DNA of 54,680 nucleotides, from NCBI GenBank assembly GCA_030533085.1, contig JAUNJZ010000017.1:1-54680 (forward strand). The letters are read 5' to 3'. Under the pieces are notes generated by a model that was not told where the DNA came from, did not search any database, and worked only from the letters and a program-made list of their open reading frames with translations. Origin of the DNA: Synergistaceae bacterium (GTDB taxonomy: Bacteria > Synergistota > Synergistia > Synergistales > Synergistaceae). Below, piece by piece: positions 8,159-15,880 of this stretch. Position 1 is the stretch's first letter. The number at the start of each line of letters is the position of its first letter. The position numbers were made by a program, and so were the translations under genes.

Positions 8159-9064
8159 TTAGTTACCTCCATTATTATTCACGCGCCTTAAGCAATCAAT
8201 CCCATTCAGCCCCCGACACTCCGACCGTAAACAGCCCAGCGTCTCACATCTCGCGGGAGCCTTATATTCCGCCAGTTCGTTCCGCGCGGCTTCTTCTCCC
8301 GGCCACTTCGCTTCATCCGTGGCCGACAGTTCCATCCAGAGCTTAATTCCACGCTCTCCGTGTACTTTTCGCAGCGCCGCTCCAGCTGAGAGCCACATCG
8401 AACGATTCCAGCGTTCGATGTCATTAAATAAAGGGCAATTCGGCAGCTTAATGGGCTTATCATCTCGCCGCCGATATGCTGTACACTTCCACGCGCCGCG
8501 TTCTGGCTTTGTATTGGCAAACCCCGGCATCCTAAGCACTCGTGCAACATCCGCAACCTTTTCATCCGCTCCTGTAGCCACTGCAATTCGTCGCACCTCG
8601 GCACATATCTCAATAATGGAGCGGGAATCATCAGGCAATAGCCGCCAGTAACATTGATATCGACCGTCAGAGGTAGTAATGATCCAATCAGGTGTGGGGA
8701 TGTCAGCCCAGCCATTGCCGTGGAGAAAAGCATCTATCGCTAATGAAGGATTATCGAAATCTGCCCATACAGCACGGGGCATTAACATGTCTTTACTTTG
8801 ACGGCTTTTAGCATCAGGGCGTAAGGTACACACTGAAAAGTAAATGTTGTAGCCTGCATTATTCCAATCATGAAGTTTCCGTTGAAAATCCTTAGATAAA
8901 ACCTCATTGCGGCTCATAAATTTAGTAATTGGCCGATACTTCAGTACCTCCGGCGACTTCGCGAAAACGCAAAGGCGATCATCCGGCAAATACAATCCGC
9001 CGCATTCAGCACGGAAAAAACTCTGCAAAGAGCAGGATTCGTAAAAATCAATATGGGGTAGCAT
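8159..9064 (-). CDS. RepB-family DNA primase (RepB'-like)
   Basis: About 301 residues. The segment AVWADFDNPS supplies paired acidic residues like those of archaeo-eukaryotic-type RepB' primases. It is followed by PDWIITTSDGRYQCYWRL and a helical region ADVARVLRMPGFANTKP, a pattern seen in RepB/primase domains of plasmids and integrative elements. A Cys cluster (CETLGCLRSEC) is near the C-terminus. The start chosen is the ATG at 9064 with GGAG 8 nt upstream; the open frame begins at 9103. It is the first gene of the rep operon. In IncQ plasmids the primase primes the ssi hairpins, which would suit the hairpins at 5.9-6.1 kb. Confidence 0.72.
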   Translation of the reverse strand: MLPHIDFYESCSLQSFFRAECGGLYLPDDRLCVFAKSPEVLKYRPITKFMSRNEVLSKDFQRKLHDWNNAGYNIYFSVCTLRPDAKSRQSKDMLMPRAVWADFDNPSLAIDAFLHGNGWADIPTPDWIITTSDGRYQCYWRLLPDDSRSIIEICAEVRRIAVATGADEKVADVARVLRMPGFANTKPERGAWKCTAYRRRDDKPIKLPNCPLFNDIERWNRSMWLSAGAALRKVHGERGIKLWMELSATDEAKWPGEEAARNELAEYKAPARCETLGCLRSECRGLNGIDCLRRVNNNGGN

Positions 9065-9157
9065 ATAATCAACTCCGAAGAGAAGGAGAAAAGATAAAAC
9101 CAAGGGCGCTGTTCTTATTGCTGAGAAAGCTCAAATCCCGGTGTTCGCGCAAATATA

Positions 9158-9409
9158 TCACTCGACATACCGACAAGTAGAATTGTAGCGCGGCAGCTTA
9201 TCAATCCATTCATCAAGTTCTTTTTTTACATATCGTACTCCGCCGGTTGGCGAACTGCCTTTAATTGGCGAGATTACGATATAAGGCGGCCCCTGAATAT
9301 CCCCATACATGCCCTTATCACGAATCACCTGTAGGGTTTTTGTACTTATACCAATATAAGCAGCTGCCTGTCTGCTGTTTAGGATGGGTGGGTAATCATC
9401 CTTTGCCAT
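9158..9409 (-). CDS. AlpA/excisionase-like helix-turn-helix protein
   Basis: A small protein with ILNSRQAAAYIGISTKTLQVIRDKG (in part: SRQAAAYIGISTKTL), the MerR-like winged helix of AlpA/Xis proteins, followed by a wing (GGVRYVKKELDEWIDKL). Such proteins act as excisionases or as activators of integrative elements and prophage genes. The ATG at 9409 has GAGG at 8-nt spacing. The ATG at 9460 would add 17 residues, but its GGAGG is 13 nt away. It lies upstream of and parallel to the primase, nearest the tRNA end of the element, the usual place for xis. No integrase is found in the window. Confidence 0.75.
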   Translation of the reverse strand: MAKDDYPPILNSRQAAAYIGISTKTLQVIRDKGMYGDIQGPPYIVISPIKGSSPTGGVRYVKKELDEWIDKLPRYNSTCRYVE

Positions 9410-9755
9410 TATCTGATCCTCTGTCTGCGCTGCGGGTGTTGCTGTGGGTTTTTGTTTCATGTGGTAGGTAAATCCTCCGTAATTGAAAAGAATGTGCCTG
9501 CTCGCGCTGATGGAGCCGGCGGAAAGGGGTACGTCTGATCTTTAACTAACTACAGAGAATATATTTGCGAATTTATACACCTCCAACGAAACAGAGGAAA
9601 AACGCGCGAAGGAGAAACTGTCGCAATAGTACAATAATTTTAAGGAGGGCACTAGAGAGGGATAAGTGAGTCTGTATTAGCTTATCTATAGCTTAATCAG
9701 CCGCGAAAAATAACAAAAAAGACTCAGACGAAATCGTCTGAGTCCTTGATATCAC
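9410..9755. other. Noncoding interval between the HTH gene and tRNA-Thr
   Basis: About 346 bp without a convincing gene. It holds the ribosome-binding site of the HTH gene, an exact 11-nt copy of the 3' end of tRNA-Thr (TGGAGCCGGCG at 9511-9521) and, at its right end, the tRNA terminator (9715-9744). The duplicated tRNA end suggests an attachment-site remnant. Confidence 0.5.
9715..9744 (-). terminator. Terminator of tRNA-Thr
   Basis: GACTCAGACGA and TCGTCTGAGTC (9721-9744) form a near-perfect hairpin. On the minus strand, six T residues follow immediately (A-run 9715-9720 on the plus strand). It lies 12 nt beyond the CCA end of the tRNA. Confidence 0.85.
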
Positions 9756-9831
9756 TGGAGCCGGCGAGGGGATTCGAACCTCCGACCTGCTGATTACAAG
9801 TCAGCTGCTCTACCAGCTGAGCTACACCGGC
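9756..9831 (-). tRNA. tRNA-Thr (anticodon UGU)
   Basis: The cloverleaf can be drawn by hand. The acceptor arms are GCCGGTG and CGCCGGC with one G-U pair. The D-arm carries GCTC/GAGC. The anticodon stem GCTGA/TCAGC has loop CTTGTAA, giving anticodon TGT. The T loop is TTCGAAT. CCA is encoded. One A-C mismatch in the T stem is unusual but tolerable. The gene has its own consensus promoter and terminator. Its 3' end faces the replication module, the orientation used by tRNA-targeting integrative elements. Confidence 0.95.
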
Positions 9832-9859
9832 CTTTATTCTCCTTTTCAGAGACGGGAGT

Positions 9860-9887
9860 ATTATACCTTATTTCATAAACTTGTCAA
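9860..9887 (-). promoter_or_regulatory. Consensus promoter of tRNA-Thr
   Basis: Minus strand TTGACA (9887-9882), 16-bp spacer, TATAAT (9865-9860), with the tRNA beginning about 29 nt downstream. Both hexamers are perfect sigma-70-type matches. It lies between the CoA-ligase stop and the tRNA. Confidence 0.8.
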
Positions 9888-9895
9888 ATAGCGCA

Positions 9896-11530
9896 TCAGC
9901 TGTTTGTCTGCTGAGCGACGAGATTTTCCGCGCTGTACAGCTGGCGCAGCACCGGCTTTTCTATCTTGCCTGTCGGGTTGCGCGGTATATCGGCGAATAT
10001 TATGCGGCGCGGGCGCTTGTAGCGCGGCAGGTCGAGACAGAAGTCCTCGATATCCTTTTCCGTGCATGCGACGCCGGCCTTGAGTTCGATTATCGCCGCC
10101 GCTATTTCGCCGAGACGCTTGTCCGGCAGCCCTATCACCGCCGCATCCTTTACAGCGTTGTGCGCGCGCAGGAAATCTTCGATCTGGACGGGGTAGATAT
10201 TTTCGCCGCCGCTGATTATCACGTCTTTCTTGCGATCCACGAGGTAGATGAAGCCATCTTCGTCCTGACGCGCCATATCTCCGGTAAGCAGCCAGCCGTC
10301 GCGCAGCACCTCCGCCGTCGCGGCCGGGTCGTTATAGTAGCAGCTCATGACGCCGGGGCCTTTTACAGCCAGCTCGCCGACGCTGCCGTCCGTTATCGGC
10401 CTGTCGTTTCCGTCAACTATCTTCACCTTCCAGCCGAAGCCGGGAATGCCGATAGCGCCTACCTTGTCGATGTTGCCAAGTCCGAGATGCACGCAGCCCG
10501 GCCCTATCGACTCTGACAGTCCGTAGTTCGTGTCGTATTTATGCTTCGGGAATATTCTGCGCCATCTTCCAATAAGGCTCGGCGGCACCGGCTGCGCTCC
10601 GATGTGCATCAGACGCCACTGCGAGAGGCTGTAGTCTTCCAGCCGAATCGTTCCAGCGTCGATGGAATCCAGTATGTCCTGCACCCATGGAACAAGGAGC
10701 CAGACTATCGTGCATTGTTCATTTGAGACAGTCTCGATTATTGTTTTCGGATCCGTTCCCTTGAGCAGTATCCCCTTGCTGCCGGAGATGAGGCTGCCGA
10801 ACCAGTGCATTTTCGCGCCTGTGTGGTACAGCGGCGGTATGCACAGAAAGACGTCATCGCGTCTCTGTCCGTGGTGGCTCTGCTCCACCTTCGCCGCGTG
10901 CATAAGGCTCTCGTGATTGTGCAGTATCGCCTTAGGGAAGCCAGTCGTCCCCGACGAGAAGTATATCGCCGCGTCGTCTTCGTCGGAAAGCGTAATGCGC
11001 GGCGCGTAGCTTGAAAGGTTCGCCGTCAGGTGCAGGTAGTTTTCAGCGAAGCGCGGACAGCTGTCGCCGATGTAGAAGCGCAGCTTGACATGTGGTATCC
11101 GCTCGCATATATCCTCTACGCGGCCGATAAATTCCGGCCCGAAAAAGAGCGCGTCAACGTCGGCCAGGTCGAGGCAGTATTTTATCTCTTCAGCCGTGTA
11201 GCGGAAGTTGAGCGGCACGGCCAGCGCCCCCGTCTTGAGTATGCCGAAGTATATCGGCAGCCATTCGAGGCTGTTCATCATCAGAATGGCGACCTTGTCG
11301 CCTTTTTTGATGCCGCGCGAGAGCAGCAGGTTGGCGCAGCGGTTCGCCTTTTCGTCAAAGACGCTCCAGGTTATTTCGCGGCGGTAGCTCTCCGTGGGGC
11401 TGGATTCGATCAGTTCGTATTCCTTCCACGTTACGCGGCGTACCTCCCTTACCTCCGGGTTGATTTCCACCAGCGCCGTCTCGTGGCAAAATTCTCTGGC
11501 GTTCCTCTCAAGCAGATCTGTGATTGGCAT
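9896..11530 (-). CDS. AMP-forming acyl/aryl-CoA ligase (class I adenylate-forming enzyme)
   Basis: 544 residues with every ANL-superfamily signature: the P-loop FSSGTTGFPK (about 191-200), YGLSE, the hinge region GWLLTGD followed by DRKKDVIISGGENIYP, and the C-terminal catalytic lysine in PTGKIEK. It activates a carboxylic acid to acyl-AMP and then to the CoA thioester; the acid is not readable from sequence. The gene is preceded by a complete T-box leader with terminator, so transcription should rise when a specific tRNA is uncharged. That points to an amino-acid-supply role, for example salvage of an aryl or branched-chain acid for amino-acid synthesis, rather than ordinary fatty-acid degradation. 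The ATG has AAGGAGG upstream. Confidence 0.9.
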   Translation of the reverse strand: MPITDLLERNAREFCHETALVEINPEVREVRRVTWKEYELIESSPTESYRREITWSVFDEKANRCANLLLSRGIKKGDKVAILMMNSLEWLPIYFGILKTGALAVPLNFRYTAEEIKYCLDLADVDALFFGPEFIGRVEDICERIPHVKLRFYIGDSCPRFAENYLHLTANLSSYAPRITLSDEDDAAIYFSSGTTGFPKAILHNHESLMHAAKVEQSHHGQRRDDVFLCIPPLYHTGAKMHWFGSLISGSKGILLKGTDPKTIIETVSNEQCTIVWLLVPWVQDILDSIDAGTIRLEDYSLSQWRLMHIGAQPVPPSLIGRWRRIFPKHKYDTNYGLSESIGPGCVHLGLGNIDKVGAIGIPGFGWKVKIVDGNDRPITDGSVGELAVKGPGVMSCYYNDPAATAEVLRDGWLLTGDMARQDEDGFIYLVDRKKDVIISGGENIYPVQIEDFLRAHNAVKDAAVIGLPDKRLGEIAAAIIELKAGVACTEKDIEDFCLDLPRYKRPRRIIFADIPRNPTGKIEKPVLRQLYSAENLVAQQTNS

Positions 11531-11578
11531 TTTTTCTTCCTCCTTAAACTTCGCATGGCTTATTTCGGAGGAAGGGAC

Positions 11579-11615
11579 AAAAAAATCCCCGTCCTCCGCG
11601 CTTCAGAGGACGGGG
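11579..11615 (-). terminator. T-box-controlled intrinsic terminator
   Basis: Minus strand: CCCCGTCCTC and GAGGACGGGG (plus-strand arms 11587-11596 and 11606-11615) form a 10-bp GC-rich stem followed by seven T residues. It is the terminator half of the T-box switch and competes with an antiterminator built from the GGTGGTACCACGG element just upstream. Confidence 0.9.
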
Positions 11616-11890
11616 AATATGCCCCGTGGTACCACCTCAGTTTGACGCTTTCTCACGAAAGCAGTCCTCATCGGGTACGGATAGAACAGCTATCTTATAC
11701 CCTGTCCGCTGTTACGGGCGACCCCGTCGCAGCCTACTCGGGATAGCTTTTATGGATACACCTTCCCTTTCGGTGCGCTGCTCCTGGAATGTATTTCAGT
11801 TCGCCCGTCCGCCGCCTCGCACCACCCGGCGGCTCTCTGAAGGACTGACGGCGCTCTTACTTCTTTCCCGTCATCGCATTTGTTTATGCA
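11587..11890 (-). ncRNA. T-box leader riboswitch upstream of the CoA ligase
   Basis: The leader has the expected parts in order on the minus strand: an AGTA-containing Stem I start (GAAGTAAGAG), an AGAGAG segment followed by GGGTGGTGCGAG, the specifier-loop region CTGAAATACATTCC, and the T-box sequence GGTGGTACCACGG at 11636-11624, which carries the UGGU that reads the tRNA NCCA end. A terminator follows. The best-fitting specifier codon, placed before the usual purine and YTCC, is TAC at 11793-11791, i.e. tyrosine. ATA (Ile) or ACA (Thr) in neighbouring frames is less likely. Leaders of this kind raise transcription when the matching tRNA is uncharged. The boundaries are approximate. Confidence 0.88.
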
Positions 11891-11902
11891 ACGCTCGGAA
11901 TA

Positions 11903-11930
11903 TTTTTACGCAGAGTTCGATTTATGTCAA
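11903..11930 (-). promoter_or_regulatory. Promoter of the T-box leader
   Basis: Minus strand TTGACA (11930-11925), 16-bp spacer, TAAAAA (11908-11903). The predicted transcription start falls just ahead of Stem I of the T-box. It is divergent from the serine dehydratase promoter about 80 bp away. Confidence 0.65.
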
Positions 11931-12006
11931 GCCCCCGCGGCATTCCGTTTTTCGTCATGCTCTGCCTCGCCGCTATATCCGGACGTTTGTATGGAAAATT
12001 GCTTTG

Positions 12007-12035
12007 TTGTGTTGGCGCGGAATGTAATATATGAT
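12007..12035 (+). promoter_or_regulatory. Promoter of the serine dehydratase-hydantoinase operon
   Basis: TTGTGT (12007-12012), 17-bp spacer, TATGAT (12030-12035), followed 40 nt later by GGCGGGGGA and the sdaAB start codon. The spacing is ideal and each hexamer is a moderate match. Confidence 0.5.
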
Positions 12036-12075
12036 AGTTATATAAAAGCTTTATCTGAGAAAGGCGGGGGACGGT

Positions 12076-12738
12076 ATGCCTGTTTGGGAAATAATAGGGC
12101 CTGTGATGGTCGGCCCCTCTTCGAGCCACACGGCGGGAGCGGCGCATATCGGCCGGATTGTTCGTATGTGCTGGGGAGGCGACGTAAGGAGAGCGGAGCT
12201 TTACATGAGGGGCAGCTTCGCAAGTACAGGGGCGGGACATGGCACGGACAAGGCTCTTATCGCCGGACTGCTGGGAATGAGGCCGGACGACCCCGACATA
12301 CGGCGGGCGCTCACGCTCGCTCGCGAGGCCGGTATGGAATTTTCCTTTTACACGGAGGAGGTTGCCGGCGCGCATCCAAATTCCGTCCGCGTCGTCGTTT
12401 CGGAGGGTGAGCGTTCGATGGAGGTGGTGGGCTATTCCATCGGCGGCGGAGCCGTGATTCTTCATAAGCTCGACGGCTTTCAGGTCGATATATCCTGCGC
12501 CCTTCCGGCTGTGATCATCATGAACCGCGACGTAAGCGGGGTGGTAAGCGCCGTCACCTCCTATCTGTCGGCGCATAATGTAAATATCGCGACGATGAAG
12601 CTGCACAGAGACACGCGCGGAGGGCTGGCGACGATGGTGATAGAGCTTGATTCGGCCGACGAACGCGTGGATATATCGACGATAAAAAATTTGCATCCAG
12701 GAATAGTGCGCGTCATCGGCATAGAGGGGGAGAATTAA
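12076..12738 (+). CDS. sdaAB: L-serine dehydratase, iron-sulfur type, beta subunit
   Basis: 220 residues. The opening IIGPVMVGPSSSHTAGA is the hallmark of the beta subunit of oxygen-sensitive [4Fe-4S] L-serine ammonia-lyase, followed by GSFASTGAGHGTDKAL. The C-terminal ~75 residues form an ACT domain (AVTSYLSAHNVNIATMKL). With the alpha subunit it deaminates serine to pyruvate and ammonia in the cytoplasm. The alpha gene follows with no spacer, and a hydantoinase gene comes next in the same unit. Split two-subunit enzymes are usual in anaerobes. In this context serine may come from glycine released by purine breakdown (inference). Confidence 0.95.
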   Translation: MPVWEIIGPVMVGPSSSHTAGAAHIGRIVRMCWGGDVRRAELYMRGSFASTGAGHGTDKALIAGLLGMRPDDPDIRRALTLAREAGMEFSFYTEEVAGAHPNSVRVVVSEGERSMEVVGYSIGGGAVILHKLDGFQVDISCALPAVIIMNRDVSGVVSAVTSYLSAHNVNIATMKLHRDTRGGLATMVIELDSADERVDISTIKNLHPGIVRVIGIEGEN

Positions 12739-13620
12739 ATGCTTAAGGCAGTTGGAAAAATTGTCGCCCTCGCATCGGAGCGCGGGATATCTTTCCCGGA
12801 GGCCGTTTTGATACTGGACGCAGCGGAGAGCGGTGTCCCGGCGCCGGAGATACGCTCCAGAATGGCGGAGCGGCTGGCTGACATGCGCCGGAGCGTGCGC
12901 GAGGCTTGCGCAGGAGGCGTATGCTGCCGCATAGAGGGGGCGATGGGGCCGAAGCTGCGGGGCTATCATGGCGCTATGGCGGGAGATTTCCTGATGTCGG
13001 CTGCTGCGACCGCGATGGAAGTCGCTTCGTATAACGCGGCGATGGGGCGCATCGTGGCCGCCCCTACCGCCGGAAGCTGCGGGATACTCCCCGGTATGCT
13101 CTTCGCGTGGGAATATTTTCACGGCGGAGATAGGGATACGGAGAGGCTGCTGACAGAGGCACTGATAACGGCGGGGGCTATAGGCGAAGTCACTGCCTTC
13201 CGCGCGACGCTCGCCGGAGCCTACGGAGGCTGTCAGGCGGAATGCGGCGCGGCGGCTGCAATGGGGGCGGCTGCGCTCGCCTATTTACAGGGAGGCAGCC
13301 CCGCCATCTGCGCGCACGCGGCGGCGATGACCTTCAAATCTGTGCTCGGCCTCGTGTGCGACCCTGTCGGCGGCCTGGTTGAATGTCCATGTATCAAGCG
13401 CAACGGAATACTCGTCGCTAACGGCACGATATGCGCCGATATGGCGCTTGCCGGGATAGAATCCGTGATACCGCTCGACGAGGTGATAGACTCTATGGGG
13501 CAGATAGGGCGCATGATGGCCCCAGCGCTGCGCGAGACTTCGCAGGGCGGTCTCGCCGTAACGCCGACCGCGGCCGCGCTGATGAAGAAGCTGGGCGAAA
13601 CAGGAAAGCTTGGAGGCTGA
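12739..13620 (+). CDS. sdaAA: L-serine dehydratase, iron-sulfur type, alpha subunit
   Basis: 293 residues, the usual size of the catalytic alpha subunit. It contains the substrate/cluster region AAPTAGSCGILPG and cysteines in QAECGAAAAMG and VECPCIKRNG that would hold the [4Fe-4S] cluster acting as Lewis acid. The start ATG abuts the beta-subunit TAA, and GAGGGGGAG at the end of sdaAB serves as ribosome-binding site, so the two subunits are co-translated. The hydantoinase gene begins 6 nt after its stop, with the ribosome-binding site GGAGG inside the alpha C-terminus. All key residues are present and no truncation is seen. Confidence 0.95.
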   Translation: MLKAVGKIVALASERGISFPEAVLILDAAESGVPAPEIRSRMAERLADMRRSVREACAGGVCCRIEGAMGPKLRGYHGAMAGDFLMSAAATAMEVASYNAAMGRIVAAPTAGSCGILPGMLFAWEYFHGGDRDTERLLTEALITAGAIGEVTAFRATLAGAYGGCQAECGAAAAMGAAALAYLQGGSPAICAHAAAMTFKSVLGLVCDPVGGLVECPCIKRNGILVANGTICADMALAGIESVIPLDEVIDSMGQIGRMMAPALRETSQGGLAVTPTAAALMKKLGETGKLGG

Positions 13621-13626
13621 TAATTT

Positions 13627-14985
13627 ATGGCTGTTATAATCAAAGACGGAATAATCGGAAGGGCCTCCGGCTCTTTTCGCGGCGACATTCTGATAGATGG
13701 CGAGAAAATCGCCGCTGTCGGCGGCTCTATATACTGCGGCGGCGCGGAGGTCGTCAACGCGGCGGGGCGCTATCTCCTGCCGGGGGGCGTGGACCCTCAT
13801 ACGCACGTGATGCTGCGTGTCGGGGAGAACTCCGTATCCGACGGTTTCAAGGCGGCAACGCGCGCGGCGCTCTTCGGCGGGACGACGACGATTGTTGAGC
13901 ATCCATCCTTCGAGCCGCAGGAAGCGCCGCTTTCGGCAGCCGTCGAGCGCACCGCGGCGGAGGGTATCGGAAGATCGTACACAGACTTTGGAATACATCT
14001 CGTATTTCAGCGTTACGGCGACGATATCGCGGCGGAGCTGCCTACTATGACCGAAGCGGGATTTCCCACGGGAAAGGTCTACACCACCTACGGCGGCAGG
14101 CTTACGGACGAGGAGATTTTTCCGCTGATGCTGGCAATGAAAGAGGCGGGAGGGCTGCTTCTCTACCATTGCGAGAACAACGCCGTAACAAACGGCCTCG
14201 CCGCCATGCTGAGCCGCGAAATGCCGGCGGCGCGCGAGAGCTGGCCTCTCAGCCGCCCGGATTACTGCGAGGCGGAGGCTGTGCGGCGAGTGCTTGCCCT
14301 CTCGCGCGCCGCCGGCGTTCCGGCCTATATCGTCCACCTTTCGACAAAAGAGGGGCTGGAAGAGGCAATACGCGCGCGCCGCGCCGGACAGATGGTCTAT
14401 CTGGAGACATGTCCGCAATATCTGACGCTGACAGAGGAATGCTACAAAAGGGATAACGGCCTTGACTTCGTGATGGCTCCGCCGCTGAGAAAGAGCGGAG
14501 ACTGCGACAGGCTCTGGCGCGCCCTCGGGCAAGGCGATATAGACGCCGTCGGCACGGACCACTGCTCATTCAGCAGGGCGGACAAGGAGCGGCTGGGGGC
14601 GGAGAATGTTTTCAAAAGCCCCGGCGGCGTACCAGGGATAGAGACGCGCATGGAGCTGCTTTTCTCCGAAGGGGTGATGAAAAACCGCCTTTCGCTTGAG
14701 CGCTTCGTCGCCGTCACCGCGACAAATCCGGCTTCAATCCTCGGTCTGCGCGATAAGGGGCGAATAGAGGCGGGAGCCGACGCGGATCTGATACTTATCG
14801 ACCCGGAGAAGAGCGGAATTCTTTCCGCAGAATCGCTCCATCAGGCGGTCGATTACACCCCTTACGAAGGGATAATGGTCAATGGCCGCGTGACCGACGT
14901 TTGGCTCCGCGGCGCGCGCGTAGTCGAGGAAGGGCGTCTGACGGCGGAGCGCCCCGCGGGCAGGCTGCTGAAAAGGCGTCTGTAA
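13627..14985 (+). CDS. hyuA: Dihydropyrimidinase / D-hydantoinase family amidohydrolase
   Basis: 452 residues of the cyclic amidohydrolase family. The binuclear site is intact: DPHTH (first two His), the carboxylated Lys in TGKVYTTYGG, the His of YHCEN, the His of IVHLS and the Asp of GTDHCSF. It hydrolyses cyclic ureides such as dihydropyrimidines, hydantoins or, in the E. coli uric-acid cluster, a purine-derived intermediate. It is the third gene of an operon with serine dehydratase. SsnA, RidA and a xanthine-dehydrogenase-type enzyme follow within 7 kb, which favours purine catabolism over pyrimidine catabolism. Substrate is not proven by sequence. Confidence 0.9.
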   Translation: MAVIIKDGIIGRASGSFRGDILIDGEKIAAVGGSIYCGGAEVVNAAGRYLLPGGVDPHTHVMLRVGENSVSDGFKAATRAALFGGTTTIVEHPSFEPQEAPLSAAVERTAAEGIGRSYTDFGIHLVFQRYGDDIAAELPTMTEAGFPTGKVYTTYGGRLTDEEIFPLMLAMKEAGGLLLYHCENNAVTNGLAAMLSREMPAARESWPLSRPDYCEAEAVRRVLALSRAAGVPAYIVHLSTKEGLEEAIRARRAGQMVYLETCPQYLTLTEECYKRDNGLDFVMAPPLRKSGDCDRLWRALGQGDIDAVGTDHCSFSRADKERLGAENVFKSPGGVPGIETRMELLFSEGVMKNRLSLERFVAVTATNPASILGLRDKGRIEAGADADLILIDPEKSGILSAESLHQAVDYTPYEGIMVNGRVTDVWLRGARVVEEGRLTAERPAGRLLKRRL

Positions 14986-15011
14986 TTTGAAAGGTTAATA
15001 AAGTGCTAACT

Positions 15012-15066
15012 AAATGCGCCGGCCGCTAAACAGCCCCAAAGAGAATGCGAGGCGAACGGCGCATTT
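15012..15066 (+). terminator. Weak terminator/inverted repeat after hyuA
   Basis: AAATGCGCCG (15012-15021) pairs perfectly with CGGCGCATTT (15057-15066) across a 35-nt loop that can itself pair partially. It lies between the convergent hyuA and MBL genes. The T-run is short, so termination is only likely, not certain. Confidence 0.45.
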
Positions 15067-15160
15067 AATCAGCGGAATCGATTTCTCTTCTCAAAGCATA
15101 GATAGTTGGAGCAACTCTAAGTCAAGCGCTTCGCGCCCCTTTCGGGGACGGCCGCGGCGC

Positions 15161-15802
15161 TTATTCTTCACAGGCCACGCAAAAGCCGTGTCCGACTGCG
15201 ATAAAAGAGGGCTTCACTGTGATAAGGTCGGCTTTCAGCTTTTCCAGCGCGGCGGCGGAGGGTATGCGGTCAAGGCCGACAGCCGCGACTTCATCTTTCC
15301 ATTTGCCGGATATCAGCCTGTTTGCCCCGTTTCCAAAACGAAGCATCAGGTCTGAGCTGTAAAAGATACCGCTCTTCCGTTCAAAGCAGACAAGGCCGTT
15401 TTGCAGATGCGCTTCGGAGGGATAATCAAAAAACTGCAAATCCAAATCTCCGTCCTTTATCTGTTTTTCCGCTGAGACCGGTAAGAGCTTCCCCGTATAT
15501 CCATACCCCGGCAGCTCCCTTGCTCCGAAATTAGAGCAGATGACTTGAAGCTCCGGATATGCTTTCTGAAATACGGAAATCCCACCGCATTCGTCGGACT
15601 CGATATGGGATACAAAGATATATTTCAGCTCACGCCCTTGCAATATCTCTTTGATTCGCGGCAGCGCCGCCTCCGCCTGCGCGGAAGTACCGGCCGCGAA
15701 CAGAATGGACGGCTCCGCCGCCAGCAGATACTGATGAATTGTAAAATCCATCGGCGGAATATAAGCTGAAAACTGATATAGATTCTTAAAGAGGCTTTGC
15801 AT
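15161..15802 (-). CDS. MBL-fold (flavodiiron beta-lactamase-like) protein
   Basis: 213 residues of the metallo-beta-lactamase fold most like the oxygen-binding domain of flavodiiron proteins, but without a flavodoxin domain. Ligand positions: H66, E68, D70 and E71 in SHIESDECGG, H132 in EAHLQNG, D151 in YSSDLM and a final His in VGHGF. The position normally occupied by the second-metal His of the HxExDH motif is Glu (E71). The diiron or zinc site may therefore be altered. AAGGAGA precedes the ATG. It is convergent with the hydantoinase operon and follows the ssnA terminator, so it is probably transcribed alone. The reaction is unknown; oxygen or NO detoxification is a guess. Confidence 0.75.
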   Translation of the reverse strand: MQSLFKNLYQFSAYIPPMDFTIHQYLLAAEPSILFAAGTSAQAEAALPRIKEILQGRELKYIFVSHIESDECGGISVFQKAYPELQVICSNFGARELPGYGYTGKLLPVSAEKQIKDGDLDLQFFDYPSEAHLQNGLVCFERKSGIFYSSDLMLRFGNGANRLISGKWKDEVAAVGLDRIPSAAALEKLKADLITVKPSFIAVGHGFCVACEE

Positions 15803-15880
15803 ATCTTTCTCTCCTTAAAAGCGATATTTGCCGCTTAATATAGCAAAAGGAAGAGGAAAAAGGCAAGCGCGGCTGTCGTG

